64,000 bases of DNA from G963667675 sp965249215 (GCA_965249215.1 CBDFLN010000001.1:310001-374000), one strand, 5' to 3'; positions 27,199-36,554 are shown, counted from the stretch's first letter. The notes: generated by a model from the letters alone, not told the origin. Numbers and translations: made by a program.

Positions 27199-28749
27199 CT
27201 AAGAACCCTGGATGATGAAGTCTGACACCCGCTCTCCGATCACCATGGTCGTGACGTTGGTGTTGGCGCGGACACAGTCGGGCATAATTGAAGCGTCTAC
27301 CACCCTGATCCCTTGCAGGCCGTGCACCCGGCCGTGCTGGTCTACGACGGCCATGGGGTCCGAGGCCGGGCCCATCTTGCAGGTGCCGGAGATGTGCTGA
27401 GAGGTGGTGACCTCGCGTCTCAGCCACCGGTCCAAGGCCTCGTCCGAGGCTAGGTCGGCGTTGGTCGGCTCCACTAGTTCCTGGATAATGTCCTTAAATG
27501 ACTCGTGCTCTCCTAAGCCCACGCAAATCCGGACCGCCTCCCGCAGGCGCTTCCGGTCGAACTCATCCTCCAGGTAGCGGTACCCCAGAATAGGCTGCTG
27601 GCTGGGGTCGGTGGAGGCCAGCTTCAACTCCCCCGCGCCCGCGGCCAGGTACACTCCGGCGATCATGCGGATGCCCAGCGGGGCCATCCGGTTTCCGCCT
27701 CGGTTGACCGGCTCCGTGGCATAGGACTGCATGGAGACCTTCATATCGGTGCGCAAGTCCGAGCCCTGGGCCGTGTAGCGGAGCATTAGCTGCGTCCTGG
27801 GCGCCAGTCCATCGAGCTCGAAGCCCGGCTTGGTGCGCCAGGTCACCCAGGCGGCGGGGTGGTCGCGCAGGTTCTGGCCTACACCGGGTTTGTCTGAAAT
27901 CACCGGTATGCTAAGGTCGCTCAGGTGGTCTGCCGGTCCGACGCCGGAGAGCATCAATACCTGCGGCGAACCGATGGCGCCGGCGGATAGAATGATTTCG
28001 TCGCCCTCCACCAAGAACGTTTCACCGCCGCTTTCCAGTTCCACGCCCGTCGCGCGGGCGCCCTCGAACACCAGCCGTCGGACGGTGCAGTTGGGCCTGA
28101 TGGTCAAGTTCAAACGGTGCCTTGCCTGGTCCAGGTAGCCCAGGGCGGTGCTCATGCGGATGCCGCCGGGGTTATTCAACGGGATTGGGCCCACCCCCCA
28201 GGAATCCGGGTGGTTGTGGTCCGGGCAGTCGGCATACCCCGCGGCCCGGGCCGCTTCGTAGAACGCCGCCTGGGGCGCAAGCCAGGCCTCCCGCTTGAAA
28301 CGATGCATAACAATAGGACCGTCGGCGTTGTGGAAGTCGTCGGTGCCGAAGTCCGTGTCGCTTTCGATTTTACGGAAGTAGGGGAGCAGCTTTTGGAACG
28401 TCCATTCGTCGTTGCCGTAGGATGCCCAGGTATCGTAGTCCTCCGGCGCGCCCCGCAGGAACACCTGGCCGTTGATGGCGCTGGAGCCGCCGGTGACTTT
28501 GCCTCTGGGGACCATCATGGGAGCAGCTTCATCTGTTGCCTTGCCGGTGAACTGCCAGTTGTGCTCGCTGGTCATGACGTCCGCTTCTGTGGCGTAGCCG
28601 AACTTCACGTCTTCAGGCAGATGCTCGAAATCAGGGTAGTCCGGCCCAGCTTCCAGCAGCAGTACCGACCGGTTGGGGTCCTCGGACAATCGCGTGGCCA
28701 GGATGGCGCCCGCCGATCCCGCGCCTATTACGATGTAGTCGTACTTCAT
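27199..28749 (-). CDS. GMC family oxidoreductase (choline dehydrogenase-like)
   Basis: FAD-dependent alcohol oxidoreductase, 516 aa. The ADP-binding motif IGAGSAGAILATRLSE lies at residues 7-22, and the GMC signature 1 in PRGKVTGGSSAINGQVFLRG. GMC signature 2 is EIILSAGAIGSPQVLMLSG. The C-terminal active-site region is HISGTCKMG and then VVDASIMPDCVRANTNVTT. It is full length for the family. It lies among LLM, xanthine-dehydrogenase-like, cupin and esterase genes, all on the minus strand. The substrate (choline, glucose, polyethylene glycol or another alcohol) cannot be fixed. Confidence 0.9.
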   Translation of the reverse strand: MKYDYIVIGAGSAGAILATRLSEDPNRSVLLLEAGPDYPDFEHLPEDVKFGYATEADVMTSEHNWQFTGKATDEAAPMMVPRGKVTGGSSAINGQVFLRGAPEDYDTWASYGNDEWTFQKLLPYFRKIESDTDFGTDDFHNADGPIVMHRFKREAWLAPQAAFYEAARAAGYADCPDHNHPDSWGVGPIPLNNPGGIRMSTALGYLDQARHRLNLTIRPNCTVRRLVFEGARATGVELESGGETFLVEGDEIILSAGAIGSPQVLMLSGVGPADHLSDLSIPVISDKPGVGQNLRDHPAAWVTWRTKPGFELDGLAPRTQLMLRYTAQGSDLRTDMKVSMQSYATEPVNRGGNRMAPLGIRMIAGVYLAAGAGELKLASTDPSQQPILGYRYLEDEFDRKRLREAVRICVGLGEHESFKDIIQELVEPTNADLASDEALDRWLRREVTTSQHISGTCKMGPASDPMAVVDQHGRVHGLQGIRVVDASIMPDCVRANTNVTTMVIGERVSDFIIQGS

Positions 28750-28906
28750 CCGGGTTCCTCCATGTGGCTCTGACGACGAATTCTCAAGTCGTCCGGGGTA
28801 GGGTAGACCGCCGCCCTATTCCGTATCGCAGCGCCCCTGGATCTTCCGGCGTGCGTCGCGCCACAGCATGGCCTTCAGCAAGAACTGCATACGAGCAGGA
28901 AGGCCC

Positions 28907-29242
28907 CTAGTCCAAATGTATTATGGCGGTAACGCGGGGCTGGTCTCCTATAATGCGGTATGTGTGGCCGTGGCCCGTCAGGTCTTCGCACAAGGTCGCG
29001 TCTCCGGGCCTCGACGTAAAGACAGTACCGTCGGCCACCCCGATCTCGGCCTCGCCGGAAAGGCTTATGACGTACTGCCTCCTGGGAGCATTGTGGTAGT
29101 CTTCGAAAAAGCCCGCTCTGGTTGTCCTGAACATGATGCCTGTGGCCTGTTGCAGGACTAGCCAGCCGGGATTGATTGCGGGGTCGATTTCCTCGAGGTG
29201 CGACTCCCCGTCGTCTCCCGTGTAGAGCCTCATCACAGTCAT
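28907..29242 (-). CDS. Cupin-domain protein
   Basis: Small single-domain cupin, 111 aa. The first cupin motif is visible as FEDYHNAPRRQYVISLSGEA and GVADGTVFTSRPGDATLCED, with the second motif around LTGHGHTYRI. His and Glu metal ligands are partly kept. It lies 19 bases from the esterase gene on the same strand and probably shares its transcript. Function unknown; the small cupin may be a binding or isomerase protein. Confidence 0.75.
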   Translation of the reverse strand: MTVMRLYTGDDGESHLEEIDPAINPGWLVLQQATGIMFRTTRAGFFEDYHNAPRRQYVISLSGEAEIGVADGTVFTSRPGDATLCEDLTGHGHTYRIIGDQPRVTAIIHLD

Positions 29243-29260
29243 CGTTCAACCTCCAGTTTG

Positions 29261-30271
29261 TTACCCGGCCCGAACCCCGCAGCCGGAGCCGCCGTTTGCC
29301 CCCACCCTTCCTTGCGGCGGTGCTGGCTTGGCAAGAAAGCGCTCCCTGGCCGAGAATGCTGCCCTCAAAGCCGTCGAAGCCTCTAAGACAGCCTCCCTCC
29401 CCTTATCGACAACCCCCGACATGCTGAAGAAGCCGTGAATCATGCCGTCGTAGCGGCTGTTAGTGGCGGGAACGCCTGCCGCTTGCAACCGCCGTCCGTA
29501 GGCCTCCCCCTCGTCCCGCAACGGGTCGAACTCCGCCGTAATCACCAAAGCCGGAGGCAGGTCCGACAAGTCATCGGCGGCCATCGGCGCGGCGTAGGGA
29601 TTGGACGCGTCCTCCTCCGACCGCAGGTAGTGGTCCCAAAACCACTTCATGCTGTCGGTGGTCAGCAGGTAGCCGTTGGCGTTCTCCCGGTACGAACTGG
29701 TGCCAAAGTCCCACTCAGTCACCGGGTAAACCAAAAGCTGGAAGGCCAAGGGAGGCCCTCCCTTGTCCCTGGCCATCAGCGACACCACGGCGGCCAGGTT
29801 GCCGCCGCAGCTGTCGCCTCCGACCGCTATCCGGACCGGGTCTACGTTGATGCTCGCGGCGTTGTCTGCCATCCATCGCGTCGCTGCGTAACTGTCATCG
29901 GCCGCGGCGGGGAACTTGGCGTCTGGGGCCAACCGGTAGCCCACCGACACCACCACGCAGCCGGCTCCCGCCGCCATGTGCCTTGCGTTGCCGTCGGCGG
30001 TGTCCAGCGTTCCCACCACCCAGCCGCCGCCGTGGAACCAGGCCAGCCCTGGGAAGGGGCCACTGCCGTGGGGAGTATAGATGCGCACCGGGATGTCCGG
30101 CCCCTCGCCGGGAATCAACCTGTCCTCGACCTTGGCCATTTCCGGGCCGGGCGACCTGGGACGGGCATTCAGGTTTACCCTGGCTTCTTCCGGCGAAACG
30201 GTATGTGCGGGCGGAAGCCCCATCGCCGCCAGTTGGTCCAACACTGCTTGTGCCTGAGGGTCCAGCGGCAT
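29261..30271 (-). CDS. Alpha/beta hydrolase, HSL-type esterase
   Basis: Hormone-sensitive-lipase-type carboxylesterase, 336 aa. It has the HGGGWVVG oxyanion motif, the GDSCGGNLAA nucleophile motif (Ser in GDSxGG), an acidic residue in TAEFDPLRDEG, and the His in YDGMIHGFFSMSG. This is the acetyl esterase/arylesterase branch (family IV). The C-terminal 20 residues are Gly/Pro-rich and add nothing recognisable. It shares direction and close spacing with the cupin and GMC genes. Natural substrates are short-chain esters in many relatives. Confidence 0.9.
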   Translation of the reverse strand: MPLDPQAQAVLDQLAAMGLPPAHTVSPEEARVNLNARPRSPGPEMAKVEDRLIPGEGPDIPVRIYTPHGSGPFPGLAWFHGGGWVVGTLDTADGNARHMAAGAGCVVVSVGYRLAPDAKFPAAADDSYAATRWMADNAASINVDPVRIAVGGDSCGGNLAAVVSLMARDKGGPPLAFQLLVYPVTEWDFGTSSYRENANGYLLTTDSMKWFWDHYLRSEEDASNPYAAPMAADDLSDLPPALVITAEFDPLRDEGEAYGRRLQAAGVPATNSRYDGMIHGFFSMSGVVDKGREAVLEASTALRAAFSARERFLAKPAPPQGRVGANGGSGCGVRAG

Positions 30272-30315
30272 ATCGCTACTCCTTCTGCGGTGTTATGCAG
30301 GCATCGTCGCGAGGT

Positions 30316-31002
30316 TCAGGGCTGGAGGCTCCTGATATCGCCCCATGTTAGCACGTTTTTTTCGTCGAGCCACTCCTGGCTAATCATGAATTGCACTTGG
30401 CCGTGCCTCATCACACTGCTGTGTTTTTTCTCGTCCACAACGAGAAAAGGCACGACCTTCTTATCGTTGCCATTTAGGTCAAGGAGGATATTCGCCATCA
30501 CATACTCTCGAATTAACTGGTGAACGAGGACATACCCTCCAGTGGCTCCAAGCCTTGATTCCTGTTTAGCTTCGCCCACATAGAGATGTCTGGGTGTTTC
30601 CAACACGATGTCAATTTCGGTGTTCAGAAGGTTTTGGAGCAGACCTCCGGTTTTGCCCGAATCAGAAACTTCGTAGTTTTCGTCCTTCATCGGAATTCTT
30701 GAGCGATTCTCGTCGTTGAATGCTTTTATGCGCCCGCGCAGGTTGTGAAACGGTTCCTTGCCGTAAGCCCTTGCACATTTCTCGCGAAGTACTTCATCCG
30801 TCTTTCCAGTTTGGTGCTTATAGTCCCGCATGCCCTTCCAGAACAGCTCCAGCTTTACTTGATCTCCAGTTATTCCATCTGGCTCACCCAGCCTTTGAAC
30901 TAAAGCGGCCCGGGCATCCCCGTCCCCAATTAAAGGCGCAAAATGGCGAGCGGTCTTCCAGTTTTCCGTTCTGTTCTCGATCGCGTCGTCCAAAATCCAC
31001 AT
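30316..31002 (-). CDS. Predicted PD-(D/E)XK nuclease-like protein
   Basis: About 228 aa from the ATG at 31000-31002; the frame extends upstream but overlaps the next gene. The candidate nuclease core is NTEIDIVLETPRHLYVGEAK (Asp of the PD position in EIDIVL, Glu and Lys in GEAK), followed by Gln in QESR. A helical N-terminus (WKTARHFAPLIGDGDARAAL) has no recognised domain. There is no methyltransferase nearby. It lies 55 bases from the DUF2779 gene on the same strand, so the two could act together. Identification is by motif only. Confidence 0.6.
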   Translation of the reverse strand: MWILDDAIENRTENWKTARHFAPLIGDGDARAALVQRLGEPDGITGDQVKLELFWKGMRDYKHQTGKTDEVLREKCARAYGKEPFHNLRGRIKAFNDENRSRIPMKDENYEVSDSGKTGGLLQNLLNTEIDIVLETPRHLYVGEAKQESRLGATGGYVLVHQLIREYVMANILLDLNGNDKKVVPFLVVDEKKHSSVMRHGQVQFMISQEWLDEKNVLTWGDIRSLQP

Positions 31003-31057
31003 AGTCGCCTCCGTGCAATTCTCGCAAGATAGGCGGAGCTTCTCGTGGAGCGTGGTG

Positions 31058-32539
31058 CTACCCGCCCGACTCCCCCAGCAGCCGGTAGTACACCCGTACC
31101 ATCGCCTCGGTATCCCGCTTGCAGTACGCCAGCAGCGACTCCCGTAACTCCGCCTCGTCATCCTCTGGCACGTCGCCGCTTACCAACCGAGAGTAAGCGG
31201 CCGACGCCGCCAGACCCTCCTTCACGTCCAGTTCATCGTAGCCTGAGTCCGGTACGAGGGCAGGCAACACCGACTTTATGGAAAAGCTGCCGTGAAAGCC
31301 GGGATGATAATAACCGTCCCGCACCACCTTCAGCAGGTCCACCATGCGGGCGTTCAGGGCCAGCAGCCCATCCCGGTACTCGGGGAATTCCTGCGATAAC
31401 CCGTTAATCACCGTCTTTTCGTAAGAAGAATAGGTCACTATCGAGCCGGCGGCGGGCAGCGTCTCCAGCAGGCTGGACGCAAACCGCTCCCGCGGGTCTT
31501 CGGCGTCGGGATTGAGGAACTCCCGGTGGGTCAGGTTCCCCGACCCGTCCAAAACGTGCAGAGACCACTGGAACGGTATCCTCTCATAAGGCCTGGTCCC
31601 AATGTAGAGAGGGATGGCCGGGTTGATGGTCTCGAAGTCCAAGAAGCTGGCGGGGAGCGCAATCTCCCCCAAGCTGCGGCGCAGGCCGGGGCCAACATAG
31701 GGGCGCCCTCCTACCACCGAGTCACGAATTCGACTCTGCACCGCGCTCAAGCCTGAGAGATCCGACGGGATGTCTCCGATGCTGCTAATTCCCAAGCCCT
31801 TCAACCGCTCCAACAGGCTGTCACCCAGCCGCGGCAACTGCATCACCGAGTGCTCCGGCTCACCCCGGTGGCAGTGGCCGAAAAAGGAGCATGTGTACGG
31901 CTTTTTGCAGTGCTTGCCGGTATCTATCTCCGGCGCAGAGTCCAGTTCCAGCGTCTCCCACATCTCCGCCAACTCTCCGGAGACACGTTGCGACACGTAC
32001 TCTCTGGCAGCCTCCGTTACGTCCGCCAGCGTGAACAACTGCTCCAAGTCATGCTCCCCGCCCTGGTAGACATACTCCCGGTTCAGGTGCATCAGGTAGG
32101 CCCTGTCTACAGCTATGCCAGAACCCTCGGCAGCATAAAGCTGAATTGCCACGTCGGTGATGTGCTCATCCTTTACCCCTGTTGACGACTTCACCTCCAC
32201 CAGGTCGAACCCCTGCCCATCCCGTCGCACCAGGACGTCAAACCGCGCCCTGATGCCCTCGAAGTTCACGGCTGCCTCGTACAGGGCCGGGATGGACGAA
32301 TCGGCCAGCATGGCCTTGGTTGTCCCCACGGCCCGGCCGTGTTCCAGGTACGATTCCTCCACCAGCCTGCCGCCGGGAAAGCACAGCCTCGCCTTTTCCC
32401 CCACGACGTGACCGGAGTCGAATATCGCCTGCCGAGCCGCGTCAATCTCGTCCGCCAACTCTCTGTTGTAGCACTCCAGGTAGAGCCGTTTCAGACACTG
32501 GAGACCGGACTGAAACCTGGACTTGGACAAGCTGGGCAT
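31058..32539 (-). CDS. DUF2779 domain protein (PD-(D/E)XK plus DEDD-type exonuclease-like)
   Basis: About 493 aa from the ATG at 32537-32539. The N-terminus SLSKSRFQSGLQCLKRLYLE is the usual DUF2779 start, followed by a Cas4/RecB-like core (DVLVRRDGQGFDLVEVKSST: Asp, Glu and Lys of PD-(D/E)XK). A central Cys set follows (GKHCKKPYTCSFFGHC, possible Fe-S or Zn site), then a C-terminal RNase-H/DEDD-like region (FLDFETINPAIP, YSSYEKTVI, YCKRDTEAMVRVYYRL). It is probably a DNA/RNA processing or defence-linked nuclease; the role is unproven. The frame runs on upstream antisense to folD, which is not coding. Confidence 0.78.
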   Translation of the reverse strand: MPSLSKSRFQSGLQCLKRLYLECYNRELADEIDAARQAIFDSGHVVGEKARLCFPGGRLVEESYLEHGRAVGTTKAMLADSSIPALYEAAVNFEGIRARFDVLVRRDGQGFDLVEVKSSTGVKDEHITDVAIQLYAAEGSGIAVDRAYLMHLNREYVYQGGEHDLEQLFTLADVTEAAREYVSQRVSGELAEMWETLELDSAPEIDTGKHCKKPYTCSFFGHCHRGEPEHSVMQLPRLGDSLLERLKGLGISSIGDIPSDLSGLSAVQSRIRDSVVGGRPYVGPGLRRSLGEIALPASFLDFETINPAIPLYIGTRPYERIPFQWSLHVLDGSGNLTHREFLNPDAEDPRERFASSLLETLPAAGSIVTYSSYEKTVINGLSQEFPEYRDGLLALNARMVDLLKVVRDGYYHPGFHGSFSIKSVLPALVPDSGYDELDVKEGLAASAAYSRLVSGDVPEDDEAELRESLLAYCKRDTEAMVRVYYRLLGESGG

Positions 32540-32782
32540 ACTACACCGCCGGCAGTAGGTTGGGAGCGACGCACCGATTCTATCATCCAAGGCCTCCAGG
32601 TCGATGGACGGCGGCGTCATTCCAAAAAGGCATTGTCCGACGAGGCCATAGGTTGCCTCGTTGATGGTGAATTCGTCGCCTGCTAGAATTGCCCCCAGAT
32701 TCTCCAACTTCACCGGCTCCCAGATGCCGCGGGCCTCGGCCGTGACCCCGGGACTCGGAGCGATTCGGTAGGCGTAGTCTGT

Positions 32783-33670
32783 ATGGCAAAAATTCTGGAT
32801 GGCGCGGCATTGGCCAAAGAGGTACGCGCCGAAGTAGCTTCCGGCGTCGCCGAGATGCAGCAAAAGCACCAGGTCTCTCCCGGCTTGGCCGCCGTCCTGG
32901 TCGGCAACGACCCCGCATCCGCAATTTACGTCCGCAACAAGCGCCGCGCCTGTGCCGAGGCGGGCTTGTTCAGCGAGACCTTTGAATTGCCCTCCGATAC
33001 CTCCCAATCAGACCTGCTGACCTTGCTTGACCGGCTGAACAATGACCCCCGCTTCCACGGCATCCTGCTGCAGCTTCCCCTGCCCCCGCACGTCGACCAG
33101 CAGAAGACCATAGAGGCCGTCAGCCCGACCAAGGATGTCGACGGCATCCATCCCTTTAGCCTGGGCAGATTGGCCCAGGGGCAAGCCACCTTCACTCCAT
33201 GCACCCCCGCCGGAATCCGGGAGTTGCTCCTGCGCAACGGCTACGACCCCGCCGGCCGCAACGTCGTCATTTGCGGCCGCAGCGACATCGTGGGCAAACC
33301 CCTGGCAATCCTCTTGATGCAGCGCCAGGCCGGCGGCAACGCCACGGTAACCGTCTGCCATACCCGCACCAAAGACCTGGCCGGTGTTACCCGGCAAGCG
33401 GACATCCTGATAGCTGCGATGGGCAAGCCCAAGGCAATCACCGCCGACATGGTCAAGGACGGAGCAGTGGTAATCGACGTCGGCATCAACCGGGTTGAGG
33501 ACGTATCACGCAAGCGGGGCTACCGGTTGGTGGGTGACGTGGACTTCGAGCCGGTGTCCCAGCGGGCCGAAGCCGTCACCCCAGTGCCCGGCGGCGTCGG
33601 CCCCATGACCATCGCCATGCTGCTGGTCAACACCCTGACCGCTGCCCGCATCAGCATCCACGGCCCATAG
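32783..33670 (+). CDS. folD: Bifunctional methylene-THF dehydrogenase/methenyl-THF cyclohydrolase
   Basis: Interconverts 5,10-methylene-THF and 10-formyl-THF, 295 aa. Signature motifs: YVRNKRRACAEAGL near residue 54, GILLQLPLPPHVD, DVDGIHPFSLGRLA, TPCTPAGIRELLLRNG, the NADP site VVICGRSDIVGKPLA and the C-terminal PVPGGVGPMTIAMLLVNT. The catalytic Lys is the YVRNK lysine. The gene is complete, divergent from the DUF2779 gene, with about 240 bases between. It is the last ordinary gene before the insertion-sequence island. Confidence 0.95.
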   Translation: MAKILDGAALAKEVRAEVASGVAEMQQKHQVSPGLAAVLVGNDPASAIYVRNKRRACAEAGLFSETFELPSDTSQSDLLTLLDRLNNDPRFHGILLQLPLPPHVDQQKTIEAVSPTKDVDGIHPFSLGRLAQGQATFTPCTPAGIRELLLRNGYDPAGRNVVICGRSDIVGKPLAILLMQRQAGGNATVTVCHTRTKDLAGVTRQADILIAAMGKPKAITADMVKDGAVVIDVGINRVEDVSRKRGYRLVGDVDFEPVSQRAEAVTPVPGGVGPMTIAMLLVNTLTAARISIHGP

Positions 33671-33770
33671 ACCATCCACGCCCCGCCACTGGCCCATGCA
33701 GGTGACTCCTCCTCGTGTCCTCGTGGGAGGCAATGGACACACCCTTGAGAACTCCCGCCACCACCTCGCA

Positions 33771-33792
33771 AGGGCGAAAAATCTTTCGCCCT
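33771..33792 (+). terminator. Hairpin after folD, possible terminator
   Basis: A perfect 9-base stem (AGGGCGAAA with TTTCGCCCT) and a 4-base loop lies 100 bases after folD. A U-run is missing, so termination is possible but uncertain. Confidence 0.4.
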
Positions 33793-33887
33793 GTCATTCC
33801 TGTATGTGTTAGTTAATTCATTGACAAACCGTCATTCCCGCCTCCCAGCCGCCATTTCCTTTCCTCCTTAGAAGAAAAGTGTTACCT

Positions 33888-33952
33888 ATGTTCATGGATA
33901 ATCTGTTACCAGTCTCCCCGGTTTGTACCAAACTTGACCTCTCCCCCTTACG
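33888..33952. repeat. 65-base direct repeat, copy 1
   Basis: Same sequence as 51677-51741, with one difference (G for C at base 9). It begins ATGTTCATGGATAATC and ends ACCTCTCCCCCTTACG. The copy lies 23 bases left of the IS3 derivative. Just outside, AAGTGTTACCTATG and AAGTGTTGCCCATG bracket it as an imperfect direct repeat, suggesting a remnant of another mobile element. Confidence 0.85.
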
Positions 33953-33975
33953 CTTGAAGGAAAGTGTTGCCCATG

Positions 33976-34768
33976 TGACCTTACCCCCGAAAACAGTAGC
34001 AGTGGCAAAGAGAGTCCTCCGGGTAAAATAGCAGATGGAAGGAGGACTGATGGCACGGAAGAAGTACACCGAGGAGCAGATCATAGCGGTCCTGAACGAA
34101 GCAGCGGCGGGGGGCCAAAACTTGGGAGCTGTGTTGTAGGCATGGCATGAGCGAAGGCGCCTTCTACAAAGTGAAGAGGGACTTGCGCTCAGGAGGAAGA
34201 GAAGGCGCAAGGGTGCGGCAAGAGCCAGGGAGACCGTTCCATCCCCGGTGCGCCCTAACCAGAGGTGGTCCATGAACTTTGTCTCGGATAGCACTGTGAT
34301 CGGTCGACGCTTCCGGGCATTGGCCATAGTGGATGACTACTCCCGGGAGTGCCCGGCCATCGAGGTAGATACTTCCTTGGGAGGCGCCAGAGTAGTGGGA
34401 GTCCTGGAGAGGCTGGCAGAGACATGGGGACTACCCGAAGTGATCACCGTAGACAACGGCCCGGAATTCGCAGGCAAGGCCATGGATGAGTGGGCTTATC
34501 GGAGGGGCATCAAGCTGAGCTTTATCCGTCCTGGCAAGCCGGTAGAGAACGCCTTCGCTGAAAGCTTCAACGGCCGGCTGCGCGACGAATGCTTGAACAT
34601 CAACTGGTTCATGAGCGTGAGGCATGCCAGGGAGATCATAGAAACCTGGCGGCAGGACTACAACGAGGTCAGACCCCACAGCTCCCTGAAAGGCAGAACA
34701 CCCAAAGAGTTTGCTGACTCAATGGCCGGACTCTCCTAGCCAGTGATACTAACTTCGGGGTAAGGTCA
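33976..34768 (+). mobile_element. IS3-family element with internal deletion (793 bp)
   Basis: Inverted ends are visible: TGACCTTACCCCCGAA at the left and, reading inward from the right, TGACCTTACCCCGAAG. The flanks carry a 3-base direct repeat ATG (33973-33975 and 34769-34771), the expected target-site duplication of the IS3 family. The internal coding region has lost the 3' end of orfA and the 5' part of orfB. The element cannot make its own transposase but keeps both ends, so it could be moved in trans. Confidence 0.85.
34050..34739 (+). pseudogene. IS3-family transposase remnant (orfA fragment plus orfB C-terminus)
   Basis: orfA starts at 34050 (MARKKYTEEQIIAVLNEAAA) and hits a stop at 34137-34139 after 29 codons, at LGAVL. 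Traces of the orfA HTH continue (HGMSEGAFYKVKRD). A deletion then joins to the orfB integrase core, open from about 34175 (RRKRRRKGAARARE) to 34739. The core reads SMNFVSD, TVDNGPEFAG and NAFAESFNGRLRDE. The first catalytic residue, normally Asp in MDFVSD, is Asn, so even the intact part would be inactive. Confidence 0.85.
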
Positions 34769-34984
34769 ATGAGGCGTACTCGGTTTGTGGGTACACGGAA
34801 AGTGCAGATTCAACTCTGGCTGACAGCTGCAGCTATGAACATCAAGAGAGCTGTACGGACGCCGACCCTGTTGCCCGCAGCTGTGGCGGCAGCCCATATG
34901 GCTCTTTCCAAGCTTAGCTATCGTGGCCCTGCTTCACAACTGGCGTTGCTCAGAGACATCGCAATCTCTGTCTATTACCCCTGA
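34769..34984 (+). pseudogene. C-terminal fragment of an IS1182/IS5-like transposase
   Basis: Short frame of 71 codons: RRTRFVGTRKVQIQLWLTAA followed by AMNIKRAVRT. This matches the usual C-terminal end of IS1182-type transposases (ARYRGLxKVxLQxLLTAAAxNLKR). The N-terminal part is absent, and the IS3 derivative sits directly at its left boundary. It is a remnant with no activity. Confidence 0.6.
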
Positions 34985-35444
34985 TACTCTGCCCACATAC
35001 CGACTTCGGCAACAGTCCCCGCTGACGGCCTACCCCCAGGTCTATCTTGTTGACCGCTCACCAGGCGGGTGGTAGTATTGCCTATGTTGATCAGGAGATG
35101 CAGCCAGGCAAGTCACGGAGGGCTAAATGGTTGATAAGATCCTTGCCTATCAGCTCCTACATGGTCGGCCTGGGATTGCTGCTGCACTTCTCTTTTCTTT
35201 CGGCTAGCTTCCTCTCCACTTTCTCCCTTTTCCTGTAACCGCACTTTCAATCTCGGACAGCGTTGCTACCTTGTTTCTTGCGGGAAACCGCATTCCACCG
35301 TAGAACCTAATGGCAACGTTTTCCCCCTGACTATTGTCTCCAACGGCGTCTTGAATTGACGGAAGCTTTAGATTTGGACCGTTTGTCCACCCTGCGGCTT
35401 TTGCGTTCCCAGTATTTTCGCATCCCGCGTCCATGTAGGAGTCT
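34985..35444. other. Intergenic stretch before the headgroup-type operon
   Basis: 460 bases. Small frames on both strands have no recognisable domain. The region probably holds the promoter of the operon starting at 35445, but I see no clear consensus. AT content is higher than in the housekeeping part. Confidence 0.4.
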
Positions 35445-36554
35445 ATGCAAACCAACGAACTCGACCGCCTTTCATCTTTATACGGTGGGTATTGGAACCA
35501 GAACGTTCTGGACTTCTGCTATATGACCAACCGGTACTTCCCGCCACAAAGAATGATTGAGGATATGCAGGCGAAACTGCCCGAGTTAATCGGCAACTAC
35601 CCGTCTACCAATTGGCATCTTTCATCTTTGATGGCCCGCCAGGTAGGACTCACCCATAACGAGTTGGTGATTGGCAACGGGGCCAGTGAGCTCATCAACG
35701 CTATCGTGTCGCGGTACGTGCATCGATTGGCGGTCCCAATGCCAACCTTTGAGGAGTTCGTGAACCGCGCCAAGATGCTGGGCAGAGAGGTCTGCCCATT
35801 CAAACCGTCACAGCGTTTTGATCTGGACATTGACGAGTTTATTAATCATGTAAAAAGCTCTGGTTCAGATTCCGCCCTCCTTATTCGTCCGAACAATCCA
35901 ACGGGTAGTTACCTGTTGAAGAACGACCTGGTCTATTTTCTGGACCGCATGAGGAATCTCAACTTGGCATTGGTAGATGAGTCTTTCCTGGACTTCGTCG
36001 ACGCGGAGGCCAACCCATCTGGGTTAGACTTGATTGACGAATATCCCAATCTGCTGGTGTTAAAAAGTCTTTCCAAGAATTACGGCATCCCGGGCATTCG
36101 CCTTGGCTACGCGGCCACTGCAAATGCGGAGCGGGTGGCGCACCTGCGCAACGATCTGCCAATCTGGAGTGTCAATGCATTCGCCCAGTATTTCCTTGAG
36201 AAGATGGGCGATTACCGGTCCGAATACGACAAGTCTTGCCTCCAGGTGATGGAGGCCACCCGCAGATTGGTCCGAGGACTGGCGGAGGTCCCATACCTCT
36301 ATCCGTACCCTACCCAGGGCAACTTCGTCCTCTGCTGGGTCCTGTATGGGTTCACAGGGGAGGAGCTCGCAGCGCGCCTATTCGAGGACTCCCGCGTTCT
36401 GGTCAACAATTGCGGGCCGAAAGGGGGTTTAGGGGACAACTTCATACGTATCGCCTGCCGCACCGAGGACGACAACACCCGTCTCGTTGAGGCGTTTATG
36501 CGTCTATCGAAATATACCGAACCAAGCAAACTTGAAGCCATGGAAGTGGGATAG
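35445..36554 (+). CDS. PLP-dependent aminotransferase/decarboxylase, fold type I (HisC/CobD-like)
   Basis: Fold-type I PLP enzyme, 369 aa, related to histidinol-phosphate aminotransferase and threonine-phosphate decarboxylase. Visible residues: NGASEL (phosphate-loop region, about 78-83), RPNNPTGSY (148-156), Asp178 in VDES (PLP pyridine), the Schiff-base Lys211 in SLSKNYGIPGIRLGY, and Arg219 for the substrate carboxylate or phosphate. It begins an apparent four-gene operon with a CTP-type nucleotidyltransferase 3 bases after its stop. The context, not the fold, suggests it makes an amino-alcohol phosphate or aminophosphonate. His biosynthesis genes are absent here. Confidence 0.82.
   Translation: MQTNELDRLSSLYGGYWNQNVLDFCYMTNRYFPPQRMIEDMQAKLPELIGNYPSTNWHLSSLMARQVGLTHNELVIGNGASELINAIVSRYVHRLAVPMPTFEEFVNRAKMLGREVCPFKPSQRFDLDIDEFINHVKSSGSDSALLIRPNNPTGSYLLKNDLVYFLDRMRNLNLALVDESFLDFVDAEANPSGLDLIDEYPNLLVLKSLSKNYGIPGIRLGYAATANAERVAHLRNDLPIWSVNAFAQYFLEKMGDYRSEYDKSCLQVMEATRRLVRGLAEVPYLYPYPTQGNFVLCWVLYGFTGEELAARLFEDSRVLVNNCGPKGGLGDNFIRIACRTEDDNTRLVEAFMRLSKYTEPSKLEAMEVG

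Noticed and set aside
32540..33007. N-terminal extension of the DUF2779 gene to 33007
   Set aside because: It runs antisense over the 5' part of folD and lacks family similarity; the ATG at 32537-32539 gives the normal DUF2779 start.
35204..35455. Short minus-strand frame before the PLP enzyme
   Set aside because: No ribosome binding site, no domain, and it overlaps the start of the well-supported gene.
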